A DNA stretch of 42,578 bases, taken from positions 1 through 42,578 of the forward strand of contig NZ_CBYL010000032.1 of the NCBI RefSeq assembly GCF_000577335.1, given 5' to 3'. Of this stretch, positions 23,854 through 32,586 are shown in pieces. The translations under genes and the position numbers were made by a program. The stretch's first letter is position 1. Each line of letters begins with the position of its first letter. The notes under the pieces are model-generated. The model did no database searches. It saw nothing but the letters and a program-made list of their open reading frames with translations, and was not told the DNA's origin. This DNA is from Faecalispora jeddahensis (lineage in GTDB: Bacteria > Bacillota > Clostridia > Oscillospirales > Acutalibacteraceae).

Positions 23854-25095
23854 ATGGGAAAGATGGACTATTTAAAAGACCTGCCGGTCGCCGTTATCGG
23901 CGGCGGAGCGGTGGGAAAAACCTGTGCGGCCGACATCAAGCTGGCCGGACGCGAGGTGCGCCTGTACGATGCCGTGCCCTTTGCGGAGACTTCTCTGCGC
24001 GGCCTGGAAAAAACCGGCATTCTGCTGGACGGAGTACAGCGTAACCGCGACGGTTTTGAGCGCTCCGGCCGCGCGTATCCGGACCTGGTGACCACCGATA
24101 TCGCTGCCGCCGTCAAGGGTGCAGGACACATCGTGGTGGCCTGCGGATCCTGGGGTCACGAGCCCATGTTCCGCGCTCTGATTCCCCATCTGGAGGACGG
24201 TCAGGTCATCAACATCTTCACAGACAACTTCGGCACGCTGCTGCTGCGCAGACTGATGCGGGAAACGGGCTGCACCAAGAAGGTCATTATCGGCGGCTGG
24301 TCCTCCGCGCCCTACGGTACTCGTATTGAGAGCGTCAACGGCTTCCAGTTCCCGCATGTGGGTGTAAAATACCGCGCCATCACCCTGCGGGGCGCTGCCC
24401 TGCCCACAAAGGATACCGACGCCTTCCTGGAGGCTTCTCAGTATCTGCCCTGCCTGGACGCCGTAACTCAGGGCGAGGGCCCTGCCAAGGCCAACACTGT
24501 CCTGGACGTCAACTTTGCCAATGTCAACCCTGTCATCCACGTTCCCGCCACTATTTTGGGCGTGTCCACCATGGAGAACTGGGGCGTCATTTTCTGCGGA
24601 CATGATAAGACAACATACTCGATGTACTCTCACGGTCTGTCCCCCTCCATCTGCGAGGTTCAATATCAGTTCTATAACGAGGAGCTCGCCCTGGCAGAGG
24701 CCATCGGCGTAGGCGCTCCTACATACAAGCACGAAATGTTCTTCTCCCGCCGCAGCGTGCTGACCCAGGAGTACATGGGCCTGGATGAGAACGGCAACGA
24801 CAACGTGGTCTTCCCGCTGGATCAGCCGTCGAATGAGGGCAACACCGGCCCCAACAGCATCAACCACCGCTATTTGACCGAGGACGTGCCGATCGGCTGC
24901 AAGATTTACCACGACCTGGGCGTGCAGTACGGCGTGTCCACCCCCATCATCGACGCCATGATCACTCTGGCCGGCGCCATGCACAAGAAGAGCTTCTTCG
25001 AGACCAGCCGGTATACCCTGGCTTACCTCGGTATCGACAATATGCCGAAGCAGGAGCTGCTGGCCTATTTGAACGAGGGAGTCTACAACCGATGA
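23854..25095 (+). CDS. Opine dehydrogenase family protein (NAD/NADP octopine/nopaline dehydrogenase)
   Basis: A 413-residue protein. The N-terminal Rossmann domain begins with VAVIGGGAVGKTCAADI (GxGxxG-type loop near residues 16-21). The C-terminal helical domain carries VNPVIHVPATILG, TYSMYSHGLSPSI and YQFYNEELALAEAIGV, as in octopine/nopaline and related N-(carboxyalkyl)amino acid dehydrogenases. Such enzymes interconvert an opine-like secondary amine and an amino acid plus 2-oxo acid with NAD(P)H. Substrate is not deducible. AAGGAGGA lies before the ATG. The MmgE/PrpD gene follows 37 bases later. Compared with many neighbours its codons favour C in the third position, possibly a sign of separate origin or high expression. 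Confidence 0.85.
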   Translation: MGKMDYLKDLPVAVIGGGAVGKTCAADIKLAGREVRLYDAVPFAETSLRGLEKTGILLDGVQRNRDGFERSGRAYPDLVTTDIAAAVKGAGHIVVACGSWGHEPMFRALIPHLEDGQVINIFTDNFGTLLLRRLMRETGCTKKVIIGGWSSAPYGTRIESVNGFQFPHVGVKYRAITLRGAALPTKDTDAFLEASQYLPCLDAVTQGEGPAKANTVLDVNFANVNPVIHVPATILGVSTMENWGVIFCGHDKTTYSMYSHGLSPSICEVQYQFYNEELALAEAIGVGAPTYKHEMFFSRRSVLTQEYMGLDENGNDNVVFPLDQPSNEGNTGPNSINHRYLTEDVPIGCKIYHDLGVQYGVSTPIIDAMITLAGAMHKKSFFETSRYTLAYLGIDNMPKQELLAYLNEGVYNR

Positions 25096-25132
25096 CTTTG
25101 AAAGAGTCTATCCGTATGGAAGGAGAATAGAG

Positions 25133-26455
25133 ATGCAGTTTCATACCGATTATCGGGTAGAAAACTACATTCTGAACACCACGTGGGAAGATTTGCCCAA
25201 AGAAATTCAGGATCGCGCGGTGGTCTGCGGAATCGATTTGACGACCGCCTTACTCCTGGGCAGCCACGGACGGCAGTTCGCCGCGGGGGAAAAGCTGGCG
25301 CAGTCGGTCTGCGGAGATGGGGAAATCCCGGTAGTAGGCTCGCAGCATACCTACAATCTTTTGGGGGCGGTCATTGCCATGTCCCACGCCTCCAATTCCT
25401 TTGACATCGACGACGGCCACAACATGATCAAAGGCCACCCCGGCACCTCTTTTGTGGCGGGCATATTGGCGGCGGCGCTGGAGCAGGGGATCTCTTACCG
25501 GGAATATCTGACCGCCTTGGTGGTGGCTTATGAGGTGACGATCCGGTTCGCCCTAGCGGAGCAGGAGCATTACAAATATCTGCACAGCACCGGATGCTAC
25601 GGCGCTTTCGGCACTGCCGCCGGCATGGGCCGACTGTGCCGAATGGACAAAGAGAAGCTGAACACCGCTCTTTCCATCGCGGATTTCCACGCGCCGGTCG
25701 TGCCTGTCATGCGGTCGGTGACCACTCCCTCCATGAACAAGGACGGCGTGCCGTTCGGCGCTTTGGTTGGGGCGATGGCCGTGCTCGAGACCCTATCGGG
25801 CAGCAGCGGGCGGGGGCATCTTCTGGAAGCGGAAGAGTATCAGCATCTGGCACAGACGCTGGGCAGTAGCTACGAGATCATGAACCTGTACTTTAAGCCC
25901 TATACCTGTTGCCGCTGGGCGCACCAGCCCATTGCCGCCGGATTGTCCCTGATGCGCAAATACGGCTTCGGGCCGGATCAGATCAAAGAAGCTGTCGTTT
26001 ATACCTTTGATGCCGCCGCCCGGCTGAGCCAGCAGATTCCCACCGAAACGGACGAAGCCCAGTATAACATCGCTTACCCTGTGGCCGCCGCGCTGGTCCA
26101 TGGAGACTTGGGTTATCTTCAGGTCAGGGAAGAAGCACTTCAGAACCCCGCGGTACTGGATATGATGAAGCGCCTGAAGTTTATCGTAGACCCTGTTCTG
26201 GAAGCGCAGTTCCCGCAGAAGCGCCTGGCCCGGATCGAGGTTACTTTGAAGGACGGCACTTTGTTTCGCTCTGAAACCTTTTCCGCTCCCGGAGAAGCCA
26301 CCGATCACGTGGACCTTGCGTGGATCACGGAAAAATTCCGGAGGATCACCTCCCCCGTTCTGGAAACGGAAAAACAGGAAAAGCTGCTGGAGCTGCTCAC
26401 CAGTAACCTGGAGATTCCGGTGCGCCGGATTGTGGATTTTATCAATCAGCAGTAA
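25133..26455 (+). CDS. MmgE/PrpD family protein
   Basis: A 440-residue cytoplasmic protein of the MmgE/PrpD fold. An all-helical domain (about 1-265 plus the C-terminus) contains AMSHASNSFDIDDGHN and HPGTSFVAGILAAALEQG. A second alpha/beta domain (about 270-400) follows KPYTCCRWAHQP. The family includes 2-methylcitrate dehydratase, cis-aconitate decarboxylase and iminodisuccinate epimerase. No methylcitrate synthase or lyase genes are present, so propionate catabolism is unlikely. Pairing with an opine-type dehydrogenase and GltS points to an amino-dicarboxylate, but this is inference. AAGGAGAATAG precedes the ATG. A terminator follows. Confidence 0.88.
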   Translation: MQFHTDYRVENYILNTTWEDLPKEIQDRAVVCGIDLTTALLLGSHGRQFAAGEKLAQSVCGDGEIPVVGSQHTYNLLGAVIAMSHASNSFDIDDGHNMIKGHPGTSFVAGILAAALEQGISYREYLTALVVAYEVTIRFALAEQEHYKYLHSTGCYGAFGTAAGMGRLCRMDKEKLNTALSIADFHAPVVPVMRSVTTPSMNKDGVPFGALVGAMAVLETLSGSSGRGHLLEAEEYQHLAQTLGSSYEIMNLYFKPYTCCRWAHQPIAAGLSLMRKYGFGPDQIKEAVVYTFDAAARLSQQIPTETDEAQYNIAYPVAAALVHGDLGYLQVREEALQNPAVLDMMKRLKFIVDPVLEAQFPQKRLARIEVTLKDGTLFRSETFSAPGEATDHVDLAWITEKFRRITSPVLETEKQEKLLELLTSNLEIPVRRIVDFINQQ

Positions 26456-26520
26456 TTCACCCACCGTTTTCTGAAACCCTGAAAACGGAAAGTCCGAATA
26501 AAACAGCATTATAAATGAAA

Positions 26521-26549
26521 AACGGCCCCGCTGAAAAAGCGGGGCCGTT
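26521..26549. terminator. Bidirectional terminator
   Basis: A perfect 12-bp stem, AACGGCCCCGCT and its complement, with loop GAAAA. On the minus strand TTTTTCATTT follows, a good U-tract for the dehydratase gene; on the plus strand the tail is CGTTATTC. Confidence 0.85.
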
Positions 26550-26551
26550 CG

Positions 26552-28462
26552 TTATTCTTCTGTTTCTTCTTCTTCCTCTGCCTGTGCCAGGGCATCGCTC
26601 TTTTCCGCGTGGCCGCTGTACGTCGGCACCAAATGATGAATGATCTCCATCATCCTGACGTTGTTGATACCCGCGCAATGGCGCAGTGTATCGAGTTCGC
26701 TGAGGAAGGTCTCTTCATTGAACGGAATCGGCGTGCCGATGTAGATCAACTCGTGAGAGGTTTTGGCGCAGCCGCCCTCGCTGTCGAGTAACAGCTCTTC
26801 ATACAGCTTCTCGCCGGGGCGCAGACCCGTGTAGACGATTTTAATATCGACGTCCGGCTCATACCCGGAAAGACGGATCAGGTTGCGCGCCAGATCGGCA
26901 ATTTTGACCGGCTGGCCCATGTCCAGCACAAAGATTTCGCCGCCCCTTGCCATACCGCCCGCCTGCAGCACCAGACGCGCCGCTTCGGGGATCGTCATGA
27001 AATAGCGGATGATATCCGGGTGGGTGACCGTCACCGGCCCGCCGGACGCAATCTGCTTTTTGAACAGCGGAATCACGCTGCCGTTGCTGCCCAGCACATT
27101 GCCGAAGCGCACCGCCACAAAATCCGTTTTGCTGTGACGGCTGAAATACTGGATAATCAGCTCGCAGATACGCTTTGTAGCCCCCATGACGTTCGTGGGG
27201 TTCACGGCCTTATCGGTAGAAATCAGCACCATGCGCTTCACGCCGTATTTGTCCGCGGCTTTCGCCACATTCAGCGTGCCGAACACATTGTTCTTTACCG
27301 CTTCGCCGGGGCTCAGTTCCATCAAAGGCACATGCTTATGCGCCGCCGCGTGGAACACGACGTCGGGGCGGCAGACCTCAAATACGTGGTTGATGCGGCT
27401 GGCGTCGCGCACCGAGCCGATCAGAACCTCCAGATTCAAGCGCTTGAAGCGCATGAGCAGTTCATTCTGCAGGTCATAGGCATTATTTTCGTAAATATCA
27501 AAAATGATGATTTTCTTCGGATTAAACAGCGCGATCTGCCGGCACAGCTCAGAGCCGATCGAACCGCCGCCGCCCGTTACCAGTACGGTTTTATCCTTCA
27601 GGTAGCCGCAGATTTCGTCTACGTCGAGCGTAATTTCGTCACGGCCCAAAAGGTCGGTGATCTCCACATCGCGGATCGACTGCGTATCGACGCCGTTTTC
27701 CAGCACCTCGCTGTACTCAGGTACGGTTTTCAGCTGACAGCCGGTTTTGGAGCAAATCTGCAGAATTTCCTGCAAATCCTTTTTCTTGGAGGTAGGGATC
27801 GCCAGAAGAATCTGGTCTACATTATAGCGCACCGCAGCACGGGTGATGCTTTCACGGCCGCCCACTACCTTTACGCCATGGATACGGCTGCCGCGCTTAG
27901 CGCGATTGTCATCGATCGCGACAACGGGAATCCCGCTGGTTTCAGGCGCGCTTTTCATCTCTTTGATGATCATGGAGCCGGTCTCACCCGCGCCAATGAT
28001 CATCACCCGGTGGAACTCTTCTTTATCCTTGCGTCTGGACAGCTCGTTCTTTTTTCTGGCCCGGCGCATCAGACGGAAGCTGAAGCGCGAAAAGCCCACA
28101 AACAGCAGCATGAGGATGCCGCCCATCACATACACGGTAAACGGAAAACGCTCGGGGTTAAAGACCGTATACCCCAGCACCAGCAGCAACACGCTGGCAA
28201 AGCCCGTCCCAAAACAGATCTGGATCAGCTCGTCCAGGCTGGCGAATTGCCACATGGTGTTATAAAATCTGGAAAGTGCAAATATCGCCAGACAAATGAT
28301 CGTCGCCCACGGCATAAAGCGCTGGAAAGCATCGACGTAATTAGAGGGAACCTTGTTATCCAGCCGCAGAATAAAGGCGATCCAATAGCTGGCGTAAATA
28401 CACACGATGTCCAGCAAAATCTGCGGCAGCGTGTAAAACATACTAACCCTTTTATTCTTCAT
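26552..28462 (-). CDS. Membrane-bound UDP-sugar 4,6-dehydratase (CapD/PglF/EpsC type)
   Basis: A 636-residue protein. About four transmembrane segments (residues 8-125) precede a CoA-binding-like Rossmann domain (about 145-270; MIIGAGETGSMI) and a C-terminal extended SDR domain (about 290-590). The NAD site is VTGGGGSIGSEL. The active site reads STDKAVNPTNVMGATK, where Met replaces the usual Tyr of YxxxK, as in CapD/PglF dehydratases. They convert UDP-GlcNAc to a 4-keto-6-deoxy sugar for capsule or glycan synthesis. The last 20 residues are Glu-rich. GGGAG lies before the ATG. No glycosyltransferases are nearby, so the end product is open. Confidence 0.92.
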   Translation of the reverse strand: MKNKRVSMFYTLPQILLDIVCIYASYWIAFILRLDNKVPSNYVDAFQRFMPWATIICLAIFALSRFYNTMWQFASLDELIQICFGTGFASVLLLVLGYTVFNPERFPFTVYVMGGILMLLFVGFSRFSFRLMRRARKKNELSRRKDKEEFHRVMIIGAGETGSMIIKEMKSAPETSGIPVVAIDDNRAKRGSRIHGVKVVGGRESITRAAVRYNVDQILLAIPTSKKKDLQEILQICSKTGCQLKTVPEYSEVLENGVDTQSIRDVEITDLLGRDEITLDVDEICGYLKDKTVLVTGGGGSIGSELCRQIALFNPKKIIIFDIYENNAYDLQNELLMRFKRLNLEVLIGSVRDASRINHVFEVCRPDVVFHAAAHKHVPLMELSPGEAVKNNVFGTLNVAKAADKYGVKRMVLISTDKAVNPTNVMGATKRICELIIQYFSRHSKTDFVAVRFGNVLGSNGSVIPLFKKQIASGGPVTVTHPDIIRYFMTIPEAARLVLQAGGMARGGEIFVLDMGQPVKIADLARNLIRLSGYEPDVDIKIVYTGLRPGEKLYEELLLDSEGGCAKTSHELIYIGTPIPFNEETFLSELDTLRHCAGINNVRMMEIIHHLVPTYSGHAEKSDALAQAEEEEETEE

Positions 28463-28600
28463 GTAAACTACTCCCGAAAGCCATTGTGAAATATTAACTT
28501 ATAGAGTATATCACAACTGCACAACAAAAGAAATACGAAAATCGTTAATTTTGATAGGACGGAACGTCGAATCGACACTCAATCCCACATAATACCGCTC

Positions 28601-28664
28601 AAAATGAAATTTGCATTTCTTCTCCAGGCCTTGAAGGAACTAAAATCACTGCATTTCATTTTAT
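28601..28664 (-). terminator. Weak A/T-rich hairpin after the ABC ATPase gene
   Basis: AAAATGAAAT..TGCA (28601-28615) pairs with TGCA..TTTCATTTT (28650-28662) around a 34-base loop. It lies about 20 bases after the ATPase stop and is the only candidate terminator for the transporter operon. The stem is weak. Confidence 0.35.
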
Positions 28665-28684
28665 TATTCCGGAATCGAACCATA

Positions 28685-29296
28685 TTATTGCACCTTGCGT
28701 TCCAGGCAGGAAACAACGTGAAGCGGCGGGCCCTCCAGAAAATAAATGCGGTCGGAAAGCTGCTCGGCTTCCTCGCGGTTGTGGGTGACAAGGATTTTCA
28801 GCGATTCGGGAAACGACTGCTGCAAAAGCGCCGCCATTTCCTGTGCCGCCGCCTGGTCTAGTGCGTGAAACGGCTCGTCGAGCAGAAATACGTCTCCACC
28901 GTAAGCGAGCGCCCGCGCAAAGGACACTCTCTGCCGCTGGCCGCCGGAAAGCTCCCGCGGGTATTGCCCGGCATACGGCAGAAGCCCCACGCACGAAATC
29001 CACTCCCGCGCCGCTTGGGTGTGGTCCGGCGGGAGCACAAGCTCCACGTTTTCCTGCACGGTCGCCCAGGGCAACAGGCGGCTTTCCTGAAACACATACG
29101 AAATCCGTTTTTCGGAAAGGCCCGTAATCGTCCCGTCACTAGGCGTCAAAATCCCCGCAAGGCAGTTTAAAAGCGTTGTTTTGCCGCACCCGGAGGGGCC
29201 GAACAGGCAGACTGTGCCGGAATCGGGCAGCTCCAGAGAAAAATCCTGAAGTACGACGCGTTCCCCATACGCCTGATTCAGATGCTCGATCTTCAA
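28685..29296 (-). CDS. ABC transporter ATP-binding protein (SsuB/TauB-like)
   Basis: A 203-residue ATPase with Walker A GPSGCGKTT (residues 33-41), Q-loop in VFQESRLLPW, signature LSGGQRQR, Walker B VFLLDEP and the switch His in LVTHN. The length and RLLPW segment match the nitrate/sulfonate/taurine importer group. The start is a TTG at 29296, with GGGAGGG six bases upstream; it overlaps the permease stop as TTGA. A longer open frame upstream is the permease gene read in another frame. It powers uptake by the permease and lipoprotein encoded just upstream. Confidence 0.93.
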   Translation of the reverse strand: MKIEHLNQAYGERVVLQDFSLELPDSGTVCLFGPSGCGKTTLLNCLAGILTPSDGTITGLSEKRISYVFQESRLLPWATVQENVELVLPPDHTQAAREWISCVGLLPYAGQYPRELSGGQRQRVSFARALAYGGDVFLLDEPFHALDQAAAQEMAALLQQSFPESLKILVTHNREEAEQLSDRIYFLEGPPLHVVSCLERKVQ

Positions 29297-30054
29297 GACT
29301 TTCCCTCCCCCCACGGTATCCGGCGGAAACAGGCCAGCAGCAGCCTCTCCAATACCACGCTCAGCACAATGACCACCGCTGTCCACGCGAACAGGTCGGC
29401 GGTATCCAGATAGATTTTCGCGCCGTAAATCCGGCCGCCGATGGAGTTCCTCGCGTTGGCCAGAACCTCTGCCGACACGCCCGCTTTCCACGCCAGGCCG
29501 ATGCCGGTGGTAAAGGCCGCCGCAAGATACGGCGCCACCGTCGGCAGATAAATGTACCGCAGCGTTTTCCACCGGCCAAGACGGAATACGCGTGCCATTT
29601 CCAGCAGCTCGCGATCGGCCGCCGCCACGCCCTGGCAGACGTTGCCGAACACGATGGGCAGAACGATCAGCCCCGCGATAAACGCCGGGACTCTGACCGA
29701 TTGCAGCCACACGAGCGCCAGAATAATAAAAGAGGCCACCGGGGTCGCCTTTACCGCGCTGAGCAGCGGGTAAATGAGCTGATACAAAAAGCGGAACCGA
29801 CAGCAGAGCGCCCCCAGCACGATACCCAAAAAGGAGGCACACACGAACCCGGCCGCCACATTGTACAGAGATACCCCCGCAGAAATCCAGAAATCCGCCT
29901 GCCCCGACAGCTCAAAAACACGGGATAAAGTTTGGGCAGGAGATACCAGAAGAATCTCCTGTCCTACACTTTGATATAACAACTGCCAAACCGCAAGCCA
30001 GAACGCCGCTACGCCAAGTACGCGCGCAGCACGGCTGATCGCACCCCGGCTCAT
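29293..30054 (-). CDS. ABC transporter permease (SsuC/TauC-like)
   Basis: A 253-residue integral membrane protein with about six transmembrane segments and the EAA-type cytoplasmic loop (ELLEMARVFRLGRWKTLRYIYLP segment near residue 150) of binding-protein-dependent permeases. It forms the membrane channel. It overlaps the lipoprotein gene by ATGA and the ATPase gene by TTGA, so all three are translationally coupled. Confidence 0.92.
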   Translation of the reverse strand: MSRGAISRAARVLGVAAFWLAVWQLLYQSVGQEILLVSPAQTLSRVFELSGQADFWISAGVSLYNVAAGFVCASFLGIVLGALCCRFRFLYQLIYPLLSAVKATPVASFIILALVWLQSVRVPAFIAGLIVLPIVFGNVCQGVAAADRELLEMARVFRLGRWKTLRYIYLPTVAPYLAAAFTTGIGLAWKAGVSAEVLANARNSIGGRIYGAKIYLDTADLFAWTAVVIVLSVVLERLLLACFRRIPWGEGKS

Positions 30055-31097
30055 CCGGCTGTGTTCAGGTAATAAAAGTCATCCTTCGGGAACGCGCCGC
30101 CGATGGATTTGGGATTATACTCGTAAAGCACTTTGAGGAAGTCCTCTGTCTTGACGCGCATGTCGTCCCCGGCGATAAAAACGATATTGCAGTTCGGGAT
30201 CGCTTTCTGCGCGACTGCCGCGGGCATGATGTCGTATTTTTCAGACAGAGTGCCCGCCGGCTGCGGATTCTGATTGACATAATTCACAGACTGCTGGTAT
30301 TCGGACAGGAAGCTGTCAAAAGCGCCCTGATTCTGCTTCACAAATTCACTGCGCACAACCAGCGCACCCATGGTAAGAACGCTCGAGCCCTGATCGGCCT
30401 TCTGTACCGCGCGCTCCCATTCGTCAGTCAGGTCCAGCGCGGATTTCAGCTTTGCATCCTTGGTGGTCACCTGAGTTACAAAGGGCTCCGGCAGAACCGC
30501 TGTGGCGATTTTACCCGCCAGAAGCTGCGACGCAACCTCGCTGTGCTCGGCAAGGTACTCTACCTTTACATCGTCTTTCAGGCCGTTCGCCGTCAAGATA
30601 TAATCCAGCGCGTATTCCGGCACGGCGCCCTGGCCGGAAGAATAGACGGTTTTGCCTTTCAGGTCCGCAATGCTTTTGATGCTCTCATCGCTGGTGACCA
30701 GATATAAAATTCCCAGCGTGTTGATTGCCGCAAGCTGCACACCGCCCTTTGTTTTGTTGTAAAGGGTGGCCGCCAGATTGGTGGGAACGGCAGCCGCGTC
30801 CAGCTCACCGGAAACAAGCTTGGCCACAACTTCATCGGGGCTGCCCGCCACGGTAAAGGTATACTCATTCGCGGCGGTCTTCTGGTCGTTATTCTCCATC
30901 ACCTGGAGCATTCCAAGCCCAGTGGGTCCTTTCAGCACGCCGACGCGCATCTGCGTTTTTTCTGCGGCAGACGCGGTACTGCTCTGCGGCGCTTCGGCCG
31001 CGGAGGAAGAAGCGGCAGGCTGACCGGCACACCCGGCAGACGCTGCCAGAAGCGCTGCAGACAGCACCAGACCTGCAATTTTTTTCGTGAGTTTCAT
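30051..31097 (-). CDS. ABC transporter substrate-binding lipoprotein (NMT1/SsuA-like)
   Basis: A 348-residue lipoprotein with lipobox LAASAGC (Cys23), a Ser/Ala-rich linker and a type II periplasmic-binding-protein fold (KGPTGLGMLQVMEN, AVPTNLAATLYN, LKGKTVYSSGQG, VLPEPFVTQ). This group binds nitrate, sulfonates, taurine, or thiamine precursors. No catabolic gene is adjacent, so the ligand is open. The ATG at 31097 is preferred because GGAAAGAGGGA lies upstream and a signal peptide begins there; the longer frame has neither. It is the first gene of the operon. Confidence 0.92.
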   Translation of the reverse strand: MKLTKKIAGLVLSAALLAASAGCAGQPAASSSAAEAPQSSTASAAEKTQMRVGVLKGPTGLGMLQVMENNDQKTAANEYTFTVAGSPDEVVAKLVSGELDAAAVPTNLAATLYNKTKGGVQLAAINTLGILYLVTSDESIKSIADLKGKTVYSSGQGAVPEYALDYILTANGLKDDVKVEYLAEHSEVASQLLAGKIATAVLPEPFVTQVTTKDAKLKSALDLTDEWERAVQKADQGSSVLTMGALVVRSEFVKQNQGAFDSFLSEYQQSVNYVNQNPQPAGTLSEKYDIMPAAVAQKAIPNCNIVFIAGDDMRVKTEDFLKVLYEYNPKSIGGAFPKDDFYYLNTAG

Positions 31098-31118
31098 AAA
31101 ATCCCTCTTTCCATCTTT

Positions 31119-31177
31119 GGGTTCCGTGCAGCGCCGGCTCTTTGCCAGCCGGGCCGAAAACAGACCTTTGGGAACCC
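31119..31177 (-). promoter_or_regulatory. Candidate structured leader of the ABC transporter operon
   Basis: On the minus strand GGGTTCC pairs with GGAACCC, enclosing a stable CCGGCT/AGCCGG hairpin (31134-31152) and a possible GGTC/GGCC hairpin, so a three-way junction is possible. It ends about 20 bases before the ATG, overlapping the region just ahead of the ribosome binding site. It does not carry the conserved sequences of TPP or guanidine-I riboswitches. Confidence 0.35.
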
Positions 31178-31209
31178 TACAGTAAATGCAGACTAACCGG
31201 ATTTCCGCG

Positions 31210-31237
31210 AAAAAACCGGTGCACACGGCACCGGTTT
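31210..31237 (-). terminator. Terminator of the CD1247-type gene
   Basis: A perfect 10-bp stem, AAACCGGTGC and its complement, with a five-base loop, followed on the minus strand by a run of six T including the stem end. It lies 30 bases after the stop at 31268. Confidence 0.85.
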
Positions 31238-31267
31238 CTCCAAAAAGCAGGAATTTCCCGCCGAATA

Positions 31268-31702
31268 TCAGTGATGCTCACAGCCGCAGCTGCATCCCTC
31301 TTCGTCTTCATCCGCCAGGCTTTCGAGATCGAACTCCAGGTTTTCGCCGCAGTTCGGGCAGTCGATGTGGCCTTCGTTGATGATGTCCTCTGTCAGGCAC
31401 AGCGTTTCATTACAAGCCGGGCAGGTTACCTCATAATAGCAGTCATCGTCATCAGCATCATAATCCTCGTCGTCATCCTCGTCGCCGTAGAAATCATCCT
31501 CCAGCGTACCCAGATCCTCGTCAACAGCATCGAGCTGATCCGCCAGCTCTTCGTGATCTGCCTCGATATCCGCCAATGTCAGCGCAATATCATCCAGCAA
31601 ATCAATAATCGCATTGATTACCTTAACCTCTTTCTTGTCCGTATCCAGCTCAAGCCCCTCGGTCAGGCCGCGGATGTAAGCTACTTTCTCTGTATTGGTC
31701 AT
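31268..31702 (-). CDS. CD1247-type protein: helical N-terminal domain and zinc ribbon
   Basis: A 144-residue acidic protein. The N-terminal half (MTNTEKVAYIRGLTEGLEL and following) is a predicted coiled helical domain known from clostridia as the CD1247 N-terminal domain. A very acidic linker with many Asp/Glu (about 68-86) follows, then a zinc ribbon with paired CPAC and CPNC motifs, and a C-terminal CSCGCEHH. Function is unknown; it is commonly found beside efp, as here, 58 bases downstream of it. It may have a role linked to translation or RNA polymerase, but nothing in the sequence proves that. Confidence 0.82.
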   Translation of the reverse strand: MTNTEKVAYIRGLTEGLELDTDKKEVKVINAIIDLLDDIALTLADIEADHEELADQLDAVDEDLGTLEDDFYGDEDDDEDYDADDDDCYYEVTCPACNETLCLTEDIINEGHIDCPNCGENLEFDLESLADEDEEGCSCGCEHH

Positions 31703-31760
31703 AATGATGCCCCCTTTTCACATTAATATATCATAAACTTCTATTCAGAAAGATTATGCG

Positions 31761-32318
31761 TTACGCACGCTCCATATATTCACCGGTTCTGGTATCGATG
31801 CGAATCATTTCACCCTCGTCGATAAACAGCGGCACACGAATGACGGCGCCGGTTTCCAGTGTAGCAGGCTTGGTGGCGTTGGTAGCGGTATCGCCTTTAA
31901 AGCCGGGGTCTGTCTCGGTAATCTGCAGCTCAACAAAGTTGGGCGGCTCTACCCCGAACACATTGCCCTTGTAAGACAGTACCTTACATTCCATATTTTC
32001 TTTTACAAAGCGGAAGTTATCACCCAAAACAGACTTATTGATCGGGATCTGCTCGTATGTTTCATTATCCATGAAATAATACAGATCGCCGTCGCTGTAC
32101 AGGTACTGCATGTCCTTGCGCTCCACAAAGGCAGTGGGATATTTATCATTGGGGTTAAAGGTTCTTTCTGTCACAGCGCCGGTGATTACATTTCTGATCT
32201 TGGTACGGACAAACGCCGCGCCTTTTCCGGGCTTGACGTGCTGGAATTCTATAATGGACACAACGTTGCCGTCCATTTCAAAGGTCACGCCATTGCGAAA
32301 ATCGCCTGCTGATATCAT
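31761..32318 (-). CDS. efp: Elongation factor P
   Basis: A 185-residue translation factor with the three-domain EF-P layout. The loop [14 protein letters not shown] holds Lys32, which reaches the peptidyl-transferase centre to relieve stalling at polyproline. No EpmA/EpmB-type modification genes are nearby. AGGAGGA-like TTGGAGGAATC precedes the ATG. The CD1247-type gene follows on the same strand. Confidence 0.96.
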   Translation of the reverse strand: MISAGDFRNGVTFEMDGNVVSIIEFQHVKPGKGAAFVRTKIRNVITGAVTERTFNPNDKYPTAFVERKDMQYLYSDGDLYYFMDNETYEQIPINKSVLGDNFRFVKENMECKVLSYKGNVFGVEPPNFVELQITETDPGFKGDTATNATKPATLETGAVIRVPLFIDEGEMIRIDTRTGEYMERA

Positions 32319-32355
32319 GGGTTTGATTCCTCCAAATTATTATTTACTACCCCAT

Positions 32356-32384
32356 AGTTTATAATATTTTTTCCCGTTTTTCAA
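32356..32384 (-). promoter_or_regulatory. Promoter for efp
   Basis: On the minus strand: TTGAAA (32384-32379), a 17-base spacer and TAAACT (32361-32356), about 38 bases before the efp ATG. Confidence 0.5.
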
Positions 32385-32499
32385 GCATTATCTGATAAAG
32401 TTTAGAAATCGCGCGGATTGTGGGAATTTTTGAAAATGAAATTTTAATGAAAATTTTCTTTTGGTTTTTTCAAATTAGATAGTGTGTTTTTATAGAACA

Positions 32500-32508
32500 T
32501 GGTATAAT
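32500..32508 (+). promoter_or_regulatory. Extended -10 promoter for the PilZ gene
   Basis: TGGTATAAT: a perfect TATAAT (32503-32508) with the TGn extension. No good -35 lies 17 bases upstream, which fits an extended -10 promoter. The leader would be about 70 bases. Confidence 0.5.
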
Positions 32509-32586
32509 ATGTAAAAAACAGAATTAGAGGCATTCTGAAAATTGCCCGGCTTGCATTCCCATAAAATATGGGAAAGGAGAACTTTC

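Noticed and set aside
29297-29842. N-terminal extension of the ABC ATPase frame (385 residues in total)
   Set aside because: The extra part is the permease gene read in another frame. A TTG at 29296 with a good ribosome binding site and a TTGA overlap is the natural start.
31098-31209. TPP or guanidine-I riboswitch before the ABC transporter
   Set aside because: The conserved CTGAGA and ACCTGAT elements of TPP, and the CTGGTCCGAGAG and AAAAGCCCGGGAGA elements of ykkC RNA, are not present.
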